Source of the DNA: DASTSN01 sp035760665 | GTDB lineage: Bacteria > Bacteroidota > Bacteroidia > Chitinophagales > Chitinophagaceae | DNA: 64,000 bases | NCBI GenBank assembly: GCA_035760665.1 | Contig: DASTSN010000108.1 | Span: 1 to 64,000 of the forward strand | Direction: 5' to 3' | Shown here: positions 20,786-30,045 of the stretch, piece after piece | How the letters are laid out: the number at the start of each line of letters is the position of its first letter | Numbering within the stretch: position 1 is the stretch's first letter | The notes under the pieces: generated by a model | What the model saw: the letters and a program-made list of their open reading frames with translations, nothing else | The model's database searches: none | Told to the model about the DNA's origin: nothing | Program-made: the position numbers and the translations under genes

Positions 20786-21421
20786 ATGAAAAAAGTTTTA
20801 GTAATCGCAGGGATCACAGCTATAACAGGGCTGGTAGTGAGTTGCAGTAATGTGCAGCGTGAGCCTGGACGGGTGTATATGCCCGATATGGCCTACAGCC
20901 GTGCTTATGAGACATATGCTGACAACAGTTTTCTTGCAAAGGAAGGAATTCATTATAACGCGAAACCTGTAACAGGAACTGTAGCCCGCGGCGATTTACC
21001 AGAATTCCCGATCCCCATGGATAAGCAGGGCGATACAGTCAATTATGTTGCAGCCAAGGCTGTTAAAAGCCCCCTGGGACCACTGACTGCAGATGAAATG
21101 AAAGAAGCTGAACGCCTCTATCTCGTAAACTGTGGTATTTGCCACGGACCGAAGCTTGATGGCAACGGACCGCTGTGGAAAGACGGCAACGGGCCATACC
21201 CGGCTGCTCCCAAAAACCTGGTAGGCGACCCGGTAGTTTCCAAAATGCCGGAAGGTCAAATGTTCTATTCGGTTACTTACGGTAAAAATCTGATGGGCTC
21301 CTATGCCTCTCAGCTGAATACCAGGCAACGCTGGATGGTAATTGCTTATGTAAAATCAAAACAGCCAGGCGGCACAACAAATCCCGTGGCTGAGAATGCA
21401 GGAAGTTCGGCAACAAAATAA
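20786..21421 (+). CDS. actE: Alternative complex III subunit ActE, monoheme cytochrome c lipoprotein
   Basis: 211 residues. The signal peptide ends in the lipobox VVSC with Cys20 as the lipidation site. One heme motif CGICH is followed about 65 residues later by Met residues (MPEG, LMGSYAS) that can supply the distal ligand. In characterised supercomplexes ActE is the electron donor facing the aa3 oxidase, which fits this oxidase lacking a fused cytochrome c domain. Confidence 0.93.
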   Translation: MKKVLVIAGITAITGLVVSCSNVQREPGRVYMPDMAYSRAYETYADNSFLAKEGIHYNAKPVTGTVARGDLPEFPIPMDKQGDTVNYVAAKAVKSPLGPLTADEMKEAERLYLVNCGICHGPKLDGNGPLWKDGNGPYPAAPKNLVGDPVVSKMPEGQMFYSVTYGKNLMGSYASQLNTRQRWMVIAYVKSKQPGGTTNPVAENAGSSATK

Positions 21422-21466
21422 TTGATAACAACCATCATATTTGAAGAAATCTTAAACGATATACTG

Positions 21467-22690
21467 ATGACATTCCGGGAACAATTCGTAATACCAAAGA
21501 GATACAATACACTTTCCATAGCCTTAATGGCGCTGGGCGTACTGTCTGTCGTATTACTTTATATCACTGCTGGTTCCAAAAGTGATGTACACGAGCAGGC
21601 CCGCTTTTGGGCAAGCCTGCTGCAAAACAGCGTGTATTTCCTGCTGGTAACTAATGCTGCGATGTTCTTTATTTGTGCCACTACGCTGGCCTGGGGCGGC
21701 TGGCAACTCAGTTTTCGCCGGGTGTCAGAAGCGATTTCAGCGGCCGTGCCGGTCATCGGTATTATCTCAGCTGTGATTTTACTGGCAATTTGTTTCAGCA
21801 GCAACCACACAATCTATCACTGGACCGATACCACGCATGTCCAGCATGATGAAGTATTACTGCATAAATCAGGATTTTTGAATAAAACATTCTTCGCTGT
21901 ATGGACAGTGGTTACCGTGGTATTATGGTCGCTGCTGGGCTGGAAAATACGCCAGTTGTCACGTAGTATTGACAATAAAAAAATGACGGTAGAAGAAGGA
22001 AAAAAATACATGTGGACCAACACTGTTTGGTCGGCTGTTTACATTGTGTTCTTTGCCCTGACAGTTATGTCATCCATTCCCTGGCTGTGGCTCATGAGCA
22101 TTGATGCCCACTGGTACAGTACCATGTACAGCTGGTACACCTTCGCTAGTTCCTTTGTTGCGGGTATTGCCCTGATCACCCTGTTCATTGTTTTTCTTAA
22201 AAACAATAACTATCTGGAACTAACCAACGAGGAGCACCTGCATGATCTTGGAAAATTCATGTTCGCCTTCTCTATCTTCTGGACTTACCTGTGGTTTTCC
22301 CAGTTTATGCTGATCTGGTACGCCAATATTCCAGAAGAAACCATTTACTTCCAAAACAGGGCAAGAGGTGAATACAGTGGAATTTTCTGGCTCATGTTTA
22401 TCATCAATTTCCTTGCTCCGTTGTTAATATTAATGACAAGAGATGCAAAAAGAAATTATGCTACCATCACGTTTATGTCATTGCTGATTTTGTTTGGTCA
22501 CTGGCTGGATTTTTACCAGATGGTATTCCCCGGTCCCATTGAGCATGTGCCTTCCATCCTGTTTGATTTCGGAATCGGTCTGGGTTTTGTGGGTTTGATT
22601 ATGTTTGTGGTAGGCAGGGCACTGACAAAAGCACCGTTAATATCCCTGAGTCATCCTTTCCTGAAGGAAAGTATTATTCACCATACGTAA
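21467..22690 (+). CDS. actF: Alternative complex III subunit ActF
   Basis: 407 residues from the ATG giving MTFREQFVIPKRYN; a TTG directly after the actE stop would add 15 residues with no family match. About ten membrane helices, homologous in overall plan to ActC but without the quinol-site residues. Membrane subunit of the quinol:cytochrome c oxidoreductase. Last act gene, 56 bases before coxB. Confidence 0.92.
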   Translation: MTFREQFVIPKRYNTLSIALMALGVLSVVLLYITAGSKSDVHEQARFWASLLQNSVYFLLVTNAAMFFICATTLAWGGWQLSFRRVSEAISAAVPVIGIISAVILLAICFSSNHTIYHWTDTTHVQHDEVLLHKSGFLNKTFFAVWTVVTVVLWSLLGWKIRQLSRSIDNKKMTVEEGKKYMWTNTVWSAVYIVFFALTVMSSIPWLWLMSIDAHWYSTMYSWYTFASSFVAGIALITLFIVFLKNNNYLELTNEEHLHDLGKFMFAFSIFWTYLWFSQFMLIWYANIPEETIYFQNRARGEYSGIFWLMFIINFLAPLLILMTRDAKRNYATITFMSLLILFGHWLDFYQMVFPGPIEHVPSILFDFGIGLGFVGLIMFVVGRALTKAPLISLSHPFLKESIIHHT

Positions 22691-22746
22691 ACGTATTGTA
22701 GCGAATTAGCTGAAATTGAATTAACATTATTAATAGTTATAGCAGT

Positions 22747-23805
22747 ATGTCAACGTTTTTTATTATTGCGATTCTGGCCCTCGGTTTTTTGATAACGTTT
22801 CAGATTGCCAAGGCAAGTGAGTATGTAGCTGTTTTAAGAGGAGAAGAAAAGTCACGAAAACAGGCCAACCGGATCAATGCTTTTTTGCTGCTGGTATTCC
22901 TGGTAGTGGGTCTCATTGGTGTGTACTATTGTAATGAAAAATTAAAGGGGAAAATCCTGGGTGAGTCAGCATCTATACAGGGCGAGAAGATAGATGCAAT
23001 GATCTATATTACGCTGGCAATTACCGGTATTGTATTTTTTATCACGCAAATTTGTTTGTTCTGGTTTGCATTTAAGTACCAGGAATCGGATAAACGAAAG
23101 CCTTTTTATTATCCGCATAATAACAAACTGGAAGTTATCTGGACAGTTATTCCGGCAATTGCCCTGACAGTGTTAGTGGGTTTTGGTTTGTATTACTGGT
23201 TTAAAATTACCGGCGAAGCCCCTAAGAATGCCATGGTGGTGGAAGTAACCGGCAAACAGTTTGGCTGGGAGTTTCGCTACCCCGGCAAAGACGGTATACT
23301 GGGAAAAAAATATTATAAGGAAATTAATGATGCAAAGGGTAACCCGTTAGGACAAATCTGGGAAGATCCGGCCAATCAGGACGATATTTATGTAGGACAG
23401 GAAATGCACCTGGTGGTGAATAAGCCGGTGAAACTGATCATTGGTTCAAAAGATGTGGTGCACGATGTGGGACTATCGCAGTTTCGCATGAAAATGGATG
23501 CTGTACCGGGCACCCCCACTACAATGTGGTTTACTCCGAAGTTTACGACCAAGGAAATGAAAGAAAAGACCGGTGATCCCGATTTTACATACGAAATCAG
23601 TTGTGACCAGATGTGTGGCAAAGGCCATTACAGTATGCGTGGTGTGATTGTGGTGGAAACACAAGCAGAATTTGACCGCTGGCTTGCTTCCAAAAAGCCG
23701 CAGTACCTGGTGGCAAAGGAAATGAATGCGCCACAACCCAGCGGTATGGATTCCACAAAAACAACCGCAGCCCTGATGACAACACCGGTTACAAACATGA
23801 AATGA
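22747..23805 (+). CDS. coxB: Cytochrome c oxidase subunit II (aa3 type)
   Basis: 352 residues. Four hydrophobic helices are visible (about 1-20, 45-62, 85-108, 128-150), two more than the standard two-helix hairpin, so the subunit carries an N-terminal membrane extension. The periplasmic cupredoxin domain has the CuA ligands His239, Cys286, Cys290, His294 and Met297; the position normally Glu (C-x-E-x-C) is Gln288, which still offers a backbone carbonyl. No heme motif, so it is not a caa3-type fusion; electrons probably come from ActE. Confidence 0.94.
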   Translation: MSTFFIIAILALGFLITFQIAKASEYVAVLRGEEKSRKQANRINAFLLLVFLVVGLIGVYYCNEKLKGKILGESASIQGEKIDAMIYITLAITGIVFFITQICLFWFAFKYQESDKRKPFYYPHNNKLEVIWTVIPAIALTVLVGFGLYYWFKITGEAPKNAMVVEVTGKQFGWEFRYPGKDGILGKKYYKEINDAKGNPLGQIWEDPANQDDIYVGQEMHLVVNKPVKLIIGSKDVVHDVGLSQFRMKMDAVPGTPTTMWFTPKFTTKEMKEKTGDPDFTYEISCDQMCGKGHYSMRGVIVVETQAEFDRWLASKKPQYLVAKEMNAPQPSGMDSTKTTAALMTTPVTNMK

Positions 23806-23858
23806 TTTAACTTGAGATAGACCCAGCCAACAGGTTATCGCATTTAAAAAAAGACATT

Positions 23859-25676
23859 ATGAGTAACGATGCAACACTGAATGTACACCCTGAGGTAGTG
23901 ACCCACGAGGTACACCATGATGAACACCATGTACATCATCACAAAGAAACCTTTATTACCAAGTACATTTTCAGCCAGGATCACAAAATGATCTCCAAGC
24001 AGTTCCTGATCACGGGGATGGCATGGGCCATCATTGGCGGCTTGTTTTCGGTATTGTTCCGTTTACAGCTTGGTTTTCCCGGCGTAAACTTTCCGATACT
24101 GGAAACCTTTTTTGGTCATTGGGCAAAGGGCGGGCAAATTCAGCCTGAGTTTTATTATGCCCTGATCACCATGCACGGAACAATCTTGGTGTTCTTCGTG
24201 TTAACGGGCGGATTGAGCGGAACATTTGCAAACCTGTTAATTCCCCTGCAGATCGGTGCCCGCGATATGGCATCTCCGTTCCTTAATATGCTGTCGTATT
24301 GGTTCTTCTTCCTCGCTAGCATCGTGATGGCCTCTTCACTGTTCATTCAGACAGGACCTGCCAGCGGCGGCTGGACATCTTATCCTCCATTGAGTGCCTT
24401 AGCGGAAGCTTCGGAGGGATCCAAACTGGGGATGGACCTCTGGATTATTAGTATGGCATTGTTTGTCGTGTCTTCACTTCTGGGAGGTTTGAATTATATC
24501 TCTACAATTTTAAATATGCGTACCAAGGGTATGACGATGACACGGATGCCCCTCACGATGTGGGCCCTGCTGTTCACCGCTATTCTTGGGGTGCTTTCTT
24601 TCCCGGTATTATTGTCCGGCTTCATCCTGCTTTTGTTTGACCGTCACGCTGGAACAAGTTTTTACCTCAGCGATATTGTGGTCAATGGTCACGTGCTTTC
24701 CAATGAGGGAGGAAGCGCCATTCTTTACCAACACTTGTTCTGGTTCCTCGGCCATCCGGAGGTTTACATTATTATCCTGCCGGCCATGGGTCTTGTATCT
24801 GAAGTGTTATCGGTAAACAGCCGCAAGCCAATATTCGGATACATGGCAATGATTGGTTCATTGTTTGCCATTTGTATTCTTGCCTTCCTGGTTTGGGCGC
24901 ACCATATGTTTGTAACGGGGCTCAATCCATTTCTGGGCGCCTTCTTTGTGTTGCTGACATTGTTAATTGCGGTGCCCTCAGCTATTAAGGTATTTAACTG
25001 GCTAACGACTATCTGGCGTGGTAATATCCGTTTCACGCCGGCTACTTTGTTTGCTATTGGTTTTGTCAGCCTGTTTATTTCCGGCGGACTGACAGGTATT
25101 TGGCTGGGTAACTCCACCATTGACATTCACCTGCATGATACCTATTTTGTAATTGCACACTTCCACATTGTAATGGGTGTGGCTGCCTTCTTTGGTATGT
25201 TTGCCGGCGTTTATCATTGGTTCCCAAAAATGTTCGGCCGTTATATGAACAATACACTCGGCTACATTCACTTCTGGGTTACTATCATTGGTGCGTACCT
25301 GATTTTCTGGCCGATGCACTACGAAGGCTTAGCCGGTATGCCCCGCCGTTATCTTGATCTGAGCCCCTGGCACACATTCAATAAATTCCAGAGCCTGAAC
25401 GAAATGATTTCCATAGTATCAATCATAGTGTTTGCTGTGCAGCTGATGTTTGTGTTCAACTATGTATACTCCATGTTCAAGGGCAGGAAAGTGCGGTCTC
25501 AGAACCCATGGGGTGCTACAACACTGGAATGGACAACACCCGTGAATCCCGGCCATGGAAACTGGGAGGGCGAAATTCCGGAAGTTCATCGCTGGGCATA
25601 CGATTATGGTAAAGACGGTCGTGACTTTATTCCGCAGACCGAAGCTATCGGTGCCAATGAAAGTAAAGATCATTGA
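23859..25676 (+). CDS. coxA: Cytochrome c oxidase subunit I (aa3 type)
   Basis: 605 residues, about 12 helices. Diagnostic residues: HGTILVFF (low-spin heme ligand), GHPEVYIIILP (CuB His, the A-type D-channel Glu and cross-linked Tyr), WAHHMF (two CuB His), and HDTYFVIAHFHIVMG (heme a3 and heme a ligands). The HPEV Glu marks an A1-type proton-pumping oxidase. The N-terminus has an unusual His-rich stretch (residues 13-30, HEVHHDEHHVHHH), which might bind metal ions. Follows coxB by 53 bases. Confidence 0.96.
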   Translation: MSNDATLNVHPEVVTHEVHHDEHHVHHHKETFITKYIFSQDHKMISKQFLITGMAWAIIGGLFSVLFRLQLGFPGVNFPILETFFGHWAKGGQIQPEFYYALITMHGTILVFFVLTGGLSGTFANLLIPLQIGARDMASPFLNMLSYWFFFLASIVMASSLFIQTGPASGGWTSYPPLSALAEASEGSKLGMDLWIISMALFVVSSLLGGLNYISTILNMRTKGMTMTRMPLTMWALLFTAILGVLSFPVLLSGFILLLFDRHAGTSFYLSDIVVNGHVLSNEGGSAILYQHLFWFLGHPEVYIIILPAMGLVSEVLSVNSRKPIFGYMAMIGSLFAICILAFLVWAHHMFVTGLNPFLGAFFVLLTLLIAVPSAIKVFNWLTTIWRGNIRFTPATLFAIGFVSLFISGGLTGIWLGNSTIDIHLHDTYFVIAHFHIVMGVAAFFGMFAGVYHWFPKMFGRYMNNTLGYIHFWVTIIGAYLIFWPMHYEGLAGMPRRYLDLSPWHTFNKFQSLNEMISIVSIIVFAVQLMFVFNYVYSMFKGRKVRSQNPWGATTLEWTTPVNPGHGNWEGEIPEVHRWAYDYGKDGRDFIPQTEAIGANESKDH

Positions 25677-25761
25677 TAACCGGGGTTCTTACAACGAACC
25701 GCATTTATCGCAGATCTTTTTTTATAGTTCTTAATTTTTAAATGCGTAAGGTTTAACGGGC

Positions 25762-26619
25762 ATGAATACAGTAAAAAGTTATTGGCAACTCATTAAACCT
25801 TCGCTCAGTATCATGGTGGTGTTTAGCAGCGTAATCAGTTACCTGCTGGCACCCAAAGTTGTGGCATACGACTGGAAAATGATACTGTTGCTCTTTACAG
25901 GTGGGTTACTGGTTACGGGTAGTGCCAATGCCATCAACCAGGTGGTAGAAAAAGACACGGATGCAATCATGAAGCGAACTGCCAAACGTCCGGTGGCTTC
26001 AGGCAAGCTTTCTGTGCAGCAGGGATGGGCGTTTGCCATTCTTGCCGGCGCATCTGGTGTTTTTATGCTTGGGTACTACTTCAACTGGTTATCGGCTTCG
26101 CTGGCGGCGTTTAGTTTGTTTCTCTATGCTTTTATTTATACGCCGTTAAAGAAGGTGAGTGCGATGGCTGTGCTGGCTGGTGCTTTTCCTGGTGCTTTGC
26201 CCTGCTTGATTGGTTGGGCAGCCGGAGATGATAAATTATCCCTTGGAGGTTGGGTACTGTTTGGCCTGCAGTTCCTCTGGCAATTCCCGCATTTTTGGGC
26301 GATTGCCTGGATTGCACACACCGATTACAGCAAAGCAGGTTTTAAACTGCTGCCGAGCGAGAAGGGACCGACAAAGTATACAGCGATTCAAACGATTATT
26401 TATTCGCTGTTGCTAATACCGGTAGGTGTGATTCCTTTCTTTGTCGGGATGAGTGGTGTTGTAAGCCTTGGTATTGTATTGCTGGCAAACTTGTTTATGG
26501 TATGGCGCTGTATAAACTTGTACCGGCAAATGACCGCACAGGCAGCCCGGAAAGTAATGTTTGGAAGTTATATTTATCTGCCCGTGGTACTTTTATCTCT
26601 GCTGGCAGACAAAATCTGA
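25762..26619 (+). CDS. ctaB: Protoheme IX farnesyltransferase
   Basis: 285 residues, about eight or nine helices, UbiA superfamily. First aspartate-rich motif N-x3-D-x2-D is seen in NQVVEKDTDAIMKRT, followed by KRPVASG, both diagnostic for heme O synthase. Converts heme B to heme O, the first step toward the heme A of CoxA; the second enzyme, CtaA, is encoded at 61.4 kb. Confidence 0.95.
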   Translation: MNTVKSYWQLIKPSLSIMVVFSSVISYLLAPKVVAYDWKMILLLFTGGLLVTGSANAINQVVEKDTDAIMKRTAKRPVASGKLSVQQGWAFAILAGASGVFMLGYYFNWLSASLAAFSLFLYAFIYTPLKKVSAMAVLAGAFPGALPCLIGWAAGDDKLSLGGWVLFGLQFLWQFPHFWAIAWIAHTDYSKAGFKLLPSEKGPTKYTAIQTIIYSLLLIPVGVIPFFVGMSGVVSLGIVLLANLFMVWRCINLYRQMTAQAARKVMFGSYIYLPVVLLSLLADKI

Positions 26620-26633
26620 AAATAAAAAGTGAG

Positions 26634-27200
26634 ATGGAAATTGTGAGCACACAACAACAAAAGAAAATACACCCGCACAAGTTCACCTTGTGGATTGCCA
26701 TTGGCAGTATCGTTATGATGTTTGCCGGGTTAACGAGTGCTTATATTGTAAAAAGCAACCAATCGGCCTGGCAGTCGGTTGACATGCCAAAATTGTTCTG
26801 GTATTCTACCGGCACCATTTTGTTAAGCAGCCTGACGATGCAAATGGCTTTACGGGCGTTTAAAGACAGGGAAATGCGGAAATACCGATTATTAATCGGT
26901 ATCACCACGCTGTTAGGTGTTCTTTTTGTAATATTTCAGTATACTGGTTTTCACCAGTTGTGGGATAGCGGTATTACGTTTCGTGGCGGAAGTGCAGGCC
27001 AGTTTTTATATGTTATTGCCGGGCTGCATGCCCTCCACGTTATTGGCGGCGTAATTGTTTTGCTGGTGATGCTGGTTAAAGCATTAATCGGTGCTGTGAA
27101 AACTTACAGTGCTACACCGGTAGGGCTGGCCGCCACCTATTGGCACTTTGTGGATTTTTTATGGATTTACCTGTTTGTATTCTTTATGTGGATTGGATAA
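26634..27200 (+). CDS. coxC: Cytochrome c oxidase subunit III (first copy)
   Basis: 188 residues from the ATG (MEIVSTQQQKK), 14 bases after the ctaB stop; an upstream in-frame ATG lies inside ctaB and is rejected. Five membrane helices; the family motifs GLHALHVIGG and ATYWHFVDFLWIYLF at the end are clear. Stabilises subunit I and proton uptake. Followed by a second, longer subunit III gene. Confidence 0.92.
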   Translation: MEIVSTQQQKKIHPHKFTLWIAIGSIVMMFAGLTSAYIVKSNQSAWQSVDMPKLFWYSTGTILLSSLTMQMALRAFKDREMRKYRLLIGITTLLGVLFVIFQYTGFHQLWDSGITFRGGSAGQFLYVIAGLHALHVIGGVIVLLVMLVKALIGAVKTYSATPVGLAATYWHFVDFLWIYLFVFFMWIG

Positions 27201-27232
27201 ACTTTGTAAAACAAAACCTTTAAAACATAGAC

Positions 27233-27907
27233 ATGTCTACGACTGCAGCTACACAAACGAAATGGTGGAACGGAGGAAGGAGCCCGTTTAACGTGGAGTA
27301 TGGAAAATTGATGATGTGGTACTTTCTGATGAGTGACGCTTTTACCTTCGGTGCATTCCTGATTTCTTATGGAACCGTTCGTTTTTCAAGCAACTCATGG
27401 CCTGATCCCAACCATGTATTTAATGCGTTCCCTGGTGCCGGGTCTACCAACCTGCCACTGGCATTTGTGAGTTTAATGACGTTTATCCTGATCATCAGTT
27501 CTGTAACCATGGTGCTGGCTGTGCATGCGGGCCACAACGGCGACAAAAAAGGTGTTGCCAAATGGCTGATCTGGACAATCTTAGGCGGTCTGGCATTCTT
27601 AAGCTGTCAGGCCTGGGAATGGACACACCTTCATCATGAAGGTGCCTGGTGGGGCAGAAACCCTTTCCCGAATGCAGATGGCACAATAGCTTCAACCAAT
27701 TTCACCAATTTCTTTTTTACCATTACCGGCTTCCATGGATTCCACGTATTTTCAGGCGTCATCATCAACATTATCATGCTGATTATGAACCTGAAAGGTG
27801 TATTTGAACGCAGGGGCCACTACCTGATGATCGAAAAAGCAGGCCTGTACTGGCACTTTGTAGATTTGGTTTGGGTATTTGTATTCCTTTGTTTCTACCT
27901 GATCTGA
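27233..27907 (+). CDS. coxC: Cytochrome c oxidase subunit III (second copy)
   Basis: 224 residues, five helices, with ITGFHGFHVFSG and LYWHFVDLVWVFVF. It begins MSTTAATQTKWWNGG and belongs to the same family as the preceding gene but is clearly diverged from it. Two tandem subunit III genes are common in this phylum; whether both are in one complex or one mimics missing helices of the other is not decided here. Confidence 0.92.
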   Translation: MSTTAATQTKWWNGGRSPFNVEYGKLMMWYFLMSDAFTFGAFLISYGTVRFSSNSWPDPNHVFNAFPGAGSTNLPLAFVSLMTFILIISSVTMVLAVHAGHNGDKKGVAKWLIWTILGGLAFLSCQAWEWTHLHHEGAWWGRNPFPNADGTIASTNFTNFFFTITGFHGFHVFSGVIINIIMLIMNLKGVFERRGHYLMIEKAGLYWHFVDLVWVFVFLCFYLI

Positions 27908-27938
27908 TTTTTTAAAGACTATAAATGAATTAATTGAA

Positions 27939-28370
27939 ATGGAACAACAACTCATTTCCCCGGAAATAACCTTTCACCAGCACCACGAAGATGCGGAATT
28001 CAAGAAGCGCGTCAGGAAAACAACCATCCTGCTATCGATCATTACCCTGATTGAACTGGGAATCGGCCTTATCATTTACACTATCCATAAAGGGGAACAC
28101 CCGAATACCACGCTCGTGTTAATGTTTAAAGGTATGGTGTGTATCCTGACACTGGCAAAAGCCTATTATATCGTTTCGGTATTTATGCACCTGGGTGATG
28201 AAATCCGCAATATGATTATGACGATTGTTGTACCCCTGATGCTGTTTATCTGGTTTATTGCGGCTTTTCTGATAGACGGAAATTCGTATAAAAACCTTCG
28301 TAATAAATATCACCAGCAAACCGAACAAAAAGCCCCGGTTAAAGCGGAGGAATCACACGGAAAAGACTAA
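27939..28370 (+). CDS. Cytochrome c oxidase subunit IV (prokaryotic COX4 type)
   Basis: 143 residues with three hydrophobic helices (about 27-46, 57-78, 88-108). KAYYIVSVFMHLGDE matches the F-M-H-L pattern of the prokaryotic subunit IV family. Small membrane subunit of the aa3 oxidase, last structural gene of the set, 31 bases after coxC. Confidence 0.88.
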   Translation: MEQQLISPEITFHQHHEDAEFKKRVRKTTILLSIITLIELGIGLIIYTIHKGEHPNTTLVLMFKGMVCILTLAKAYYIVSVFMHLGDEIRNMIMTIVVPLMLFIWFIAAFLIDGNSYKNLRNKYHQQTEQKAPVKAEESHGKD

Positions 28371-28413
28371 CGGGACAGCCTAACTGCTTATAAGACTTTT
28401 GTTTATTTATTGT

Positions 28414-28444
28414 CGTCCCGCTGCCAGCGGGACGGCTGTTTTTT
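28414..28444 (+). terminator. Hairpin with T-run between oxidase subunit IV and sco genes
   Basis: A perfect 9-bp stem CGTCCCGCT/AGCGGGACG with a 3-base loop is followed after four bases by six T residues. It should end or attenuate the act-cox transcript so that the assembly genes downstream are made at lower level. The spacer between stem and T-run makes partial readthrough plausible. Confidence 0.65.
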
Positions 28445-28457
28445 AAAATAGGTTACC

Positions 28458-29261
28458 GTGAATAAAAAGGCATTGTTAGGGGTGGTGATTGCCCTGCTTC
28501 TTCCCCTGGTTAGTTATTTTATGCTGAAACATTTCAGCGATAAAGCTGTAGTGGTTCCCCCACACTACCTGGCCGATTCGGTGATTACCAGGACAGTTGA
28601 TGGTAAAAGCATCAGTGATACGGTTTGGCACCAGCTGCCTGATTTTGCACTGGTCAACCAGTTGGGCGATACAGTTTCCTGGAACGATATTGGTAACAGG
28701 ATTGTGGTGGCGGATTTTTTCTACACCCACTGCCCCACCATCTGTCCGGCCCTCACCAAAAACATGGCGAAACTCCAGCAGTCAATAAAAAGCTCGGAGA
28801 AAGTGGGTGATCGTGAGCCCGATTTCATCCAGTTCCTGTCTTTCAGCATCGATCCCGAACGTGATTCTGTAGCCCGGCTCAAATACTGGGCCGACAGGTT
28901 CCAGATAAACCCTGATAACTGGTGGCTGCTAACCGGCAATAAAAAATCTATTTATGACCTCGCCATCAATGATATGAAAATTGGCCTCGTGGATGGCGAG
29001 GGTGTTGATTCAAATTTTATTCATACCGATCATTTTGTGCTGATTGATCGTAACCGGAATATTCGCGGGTACTATCATGGTCTTGATACCACATCCCTGG
29101 CCAGGCTATCAGAAGATATCATCTTCCTGTCACTCGAAAAAGACCGGAATAAAAAAAGTTTCTTTGATGGTAAACTGGAGCTAATTGCAGTTGTTATGCT
29201 GATTACGATGGCAGCAGTGGGTATTTTCTTATACATATTCAGGAAAAAGCCGGTTAATTAA
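28458..29261 (+). CDS. SCO1/SenC family copper chaperone for cytochrome oxidase
   Basis: 267 residues starting at GTG. N-terminal anchor helix (residues 5-23), thioredoxin-like domain with the copper motif Cys92-PTI-Cys96 and conserved His192 (TDHFVLID), and an additional C-terminal helix near residues 240-262. Delivers copper to CuA of CoxB. Follows the hairpin by 13 bases and precedes the DUF420 gene by 5. Confidence 0.93.
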   Translation: MNKKALLGVVIALLLPLVSYFMLKHFSDKAVVVPPHYLADSVITRTVDGKSISDTVWHQLPDFALVNQLGDTVSWNDIGNRIVVADFFYTHCPTICPALTKNMAKLQQSIKSSEKVGDREPDFIQFLSFSIDPERDSVARLKYWADRFQINPDNWWLLTGNKKSIYDLAINDMKIGLVDGEGVDSNFIHTDHFVLIDRNRNIRGYYHGLDTTSLARLSEDIIFLSLEKDRNKKSFFDGKLELIAVVMLITMAAVGIFLYIFRKKPVN

Positions 29262-29266
29262 TTCAT

Positions 29267-29851
29267 ATGCTACAGGCAGTCTGGAAAAAAAATAACAGAA
29301 AAGCAAGTGTGCTCATCTATTCGTTTTCAATCATCGTTTTTGCTGCGGTTGTCTTGCTTTCACGAGTAAAGCTCACTGTTGAACTAGGATTTGATGTGCA
29401 CCTGTTTGCTTTTGCCAATGCACTCATCAATAGTTGTGTGGCAGTGCTGTTGCTGGCGGCGCTGATTGCTGTAAAAGGGAAGCAATACCGGCTTCACCGC
29501 GCCCTGATGCTTACAGCCATGATTTTATCTATTCTTTTTTTGATCAGCTATATCTGTCACCACCTGTTTGCCGGAGAGACACGATTCGGTGACCTGAATC
29601 ACGATGGCCTTTTGAGCGATCAGGAAAAAACAAAGGCCGGCTCGTTACGGATTATCTATTATGTATTGTTAGGCACCCATATCCCCCTGGCGGGTATCAT
29701 TCTCCCCTTTATTTTATTCACTGCATACAGGGCACTGGTCGGTGAATTTCCCCTTCATAAAAAGCTTGCACGTATTACCTGGCCGATATGGTTTTATGTA
29801 GCGGTTACAGGTGTAATTGTATACTGGCTGATAAGTCCTTATTACGGATAG
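29267..29851 (+). CDS. DUF420 (CtaM-like) membrane protein, probable oxidase assembly factor
   Basis: 194 residues, five membrane helices. HRALMLTAMILSILFLISYICHH and LGTHIPLAG carry the conserved His residues of DUF420. Related CtaM proteins are required for heme A-containing oxidase maturation. An odd insertion DLNHDGLLSDQEK (about residues 106-118) resembles an EF-hand-like calcium loop within the short loop between helices. Last gene of the locus. Confidence 0.85.
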   Translation: MLQAVWKKNNRKASVLIYSFSIIVFAAVVLLSRVKLTVELGFDVHLFAFANALINSCVAVLLLAALIAVKGKQYRLHRALMLTAMILSILFLISYICHHLFAGETRFGDLNHDGLLSDQEKTKAGSLRIIYYVLLGTHIPLAGIILPFILFTAYRALVGEFPLHKKLARITWPIWFYVAVTGVIVYWLISPYYG

Positions 29852-29978
29852 GTGTTAGCAGACGCCGGACATTGTGAGTATCGCTTTATGAAATACATGT
29901 TGCACGAAGTATTCCCCTAAAGCAGGTGAACTTGCATTTCTTCATTCATTCTGCTGCTGATCATTCTCACCTTTTTAC

Positions 29979-30022
29979 ATGACAAATCTCATCGCTTCTC
30001 CTGCCGGTCCGCTTCACCTTTG
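29979..30022 (+). promoter_or_regulatory. FNR/CRP-type box and -7 element of ccoI
   Basis: ATGA-CAAATC-TCAT (29979-29992, core centred at 29985.5) followed by CACCTTTG (30015-30022), one mismatch from TAnnTTTG. Centre distance is exactly 33.0 bases, as at the DUF2892 and ccoS promoters. Start codon of ccoI is 23 bases downstream. Confidence 0.65.
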
Positions 30023-30045
30023 TTTCTTGCCCAACCAGCTTTCGG

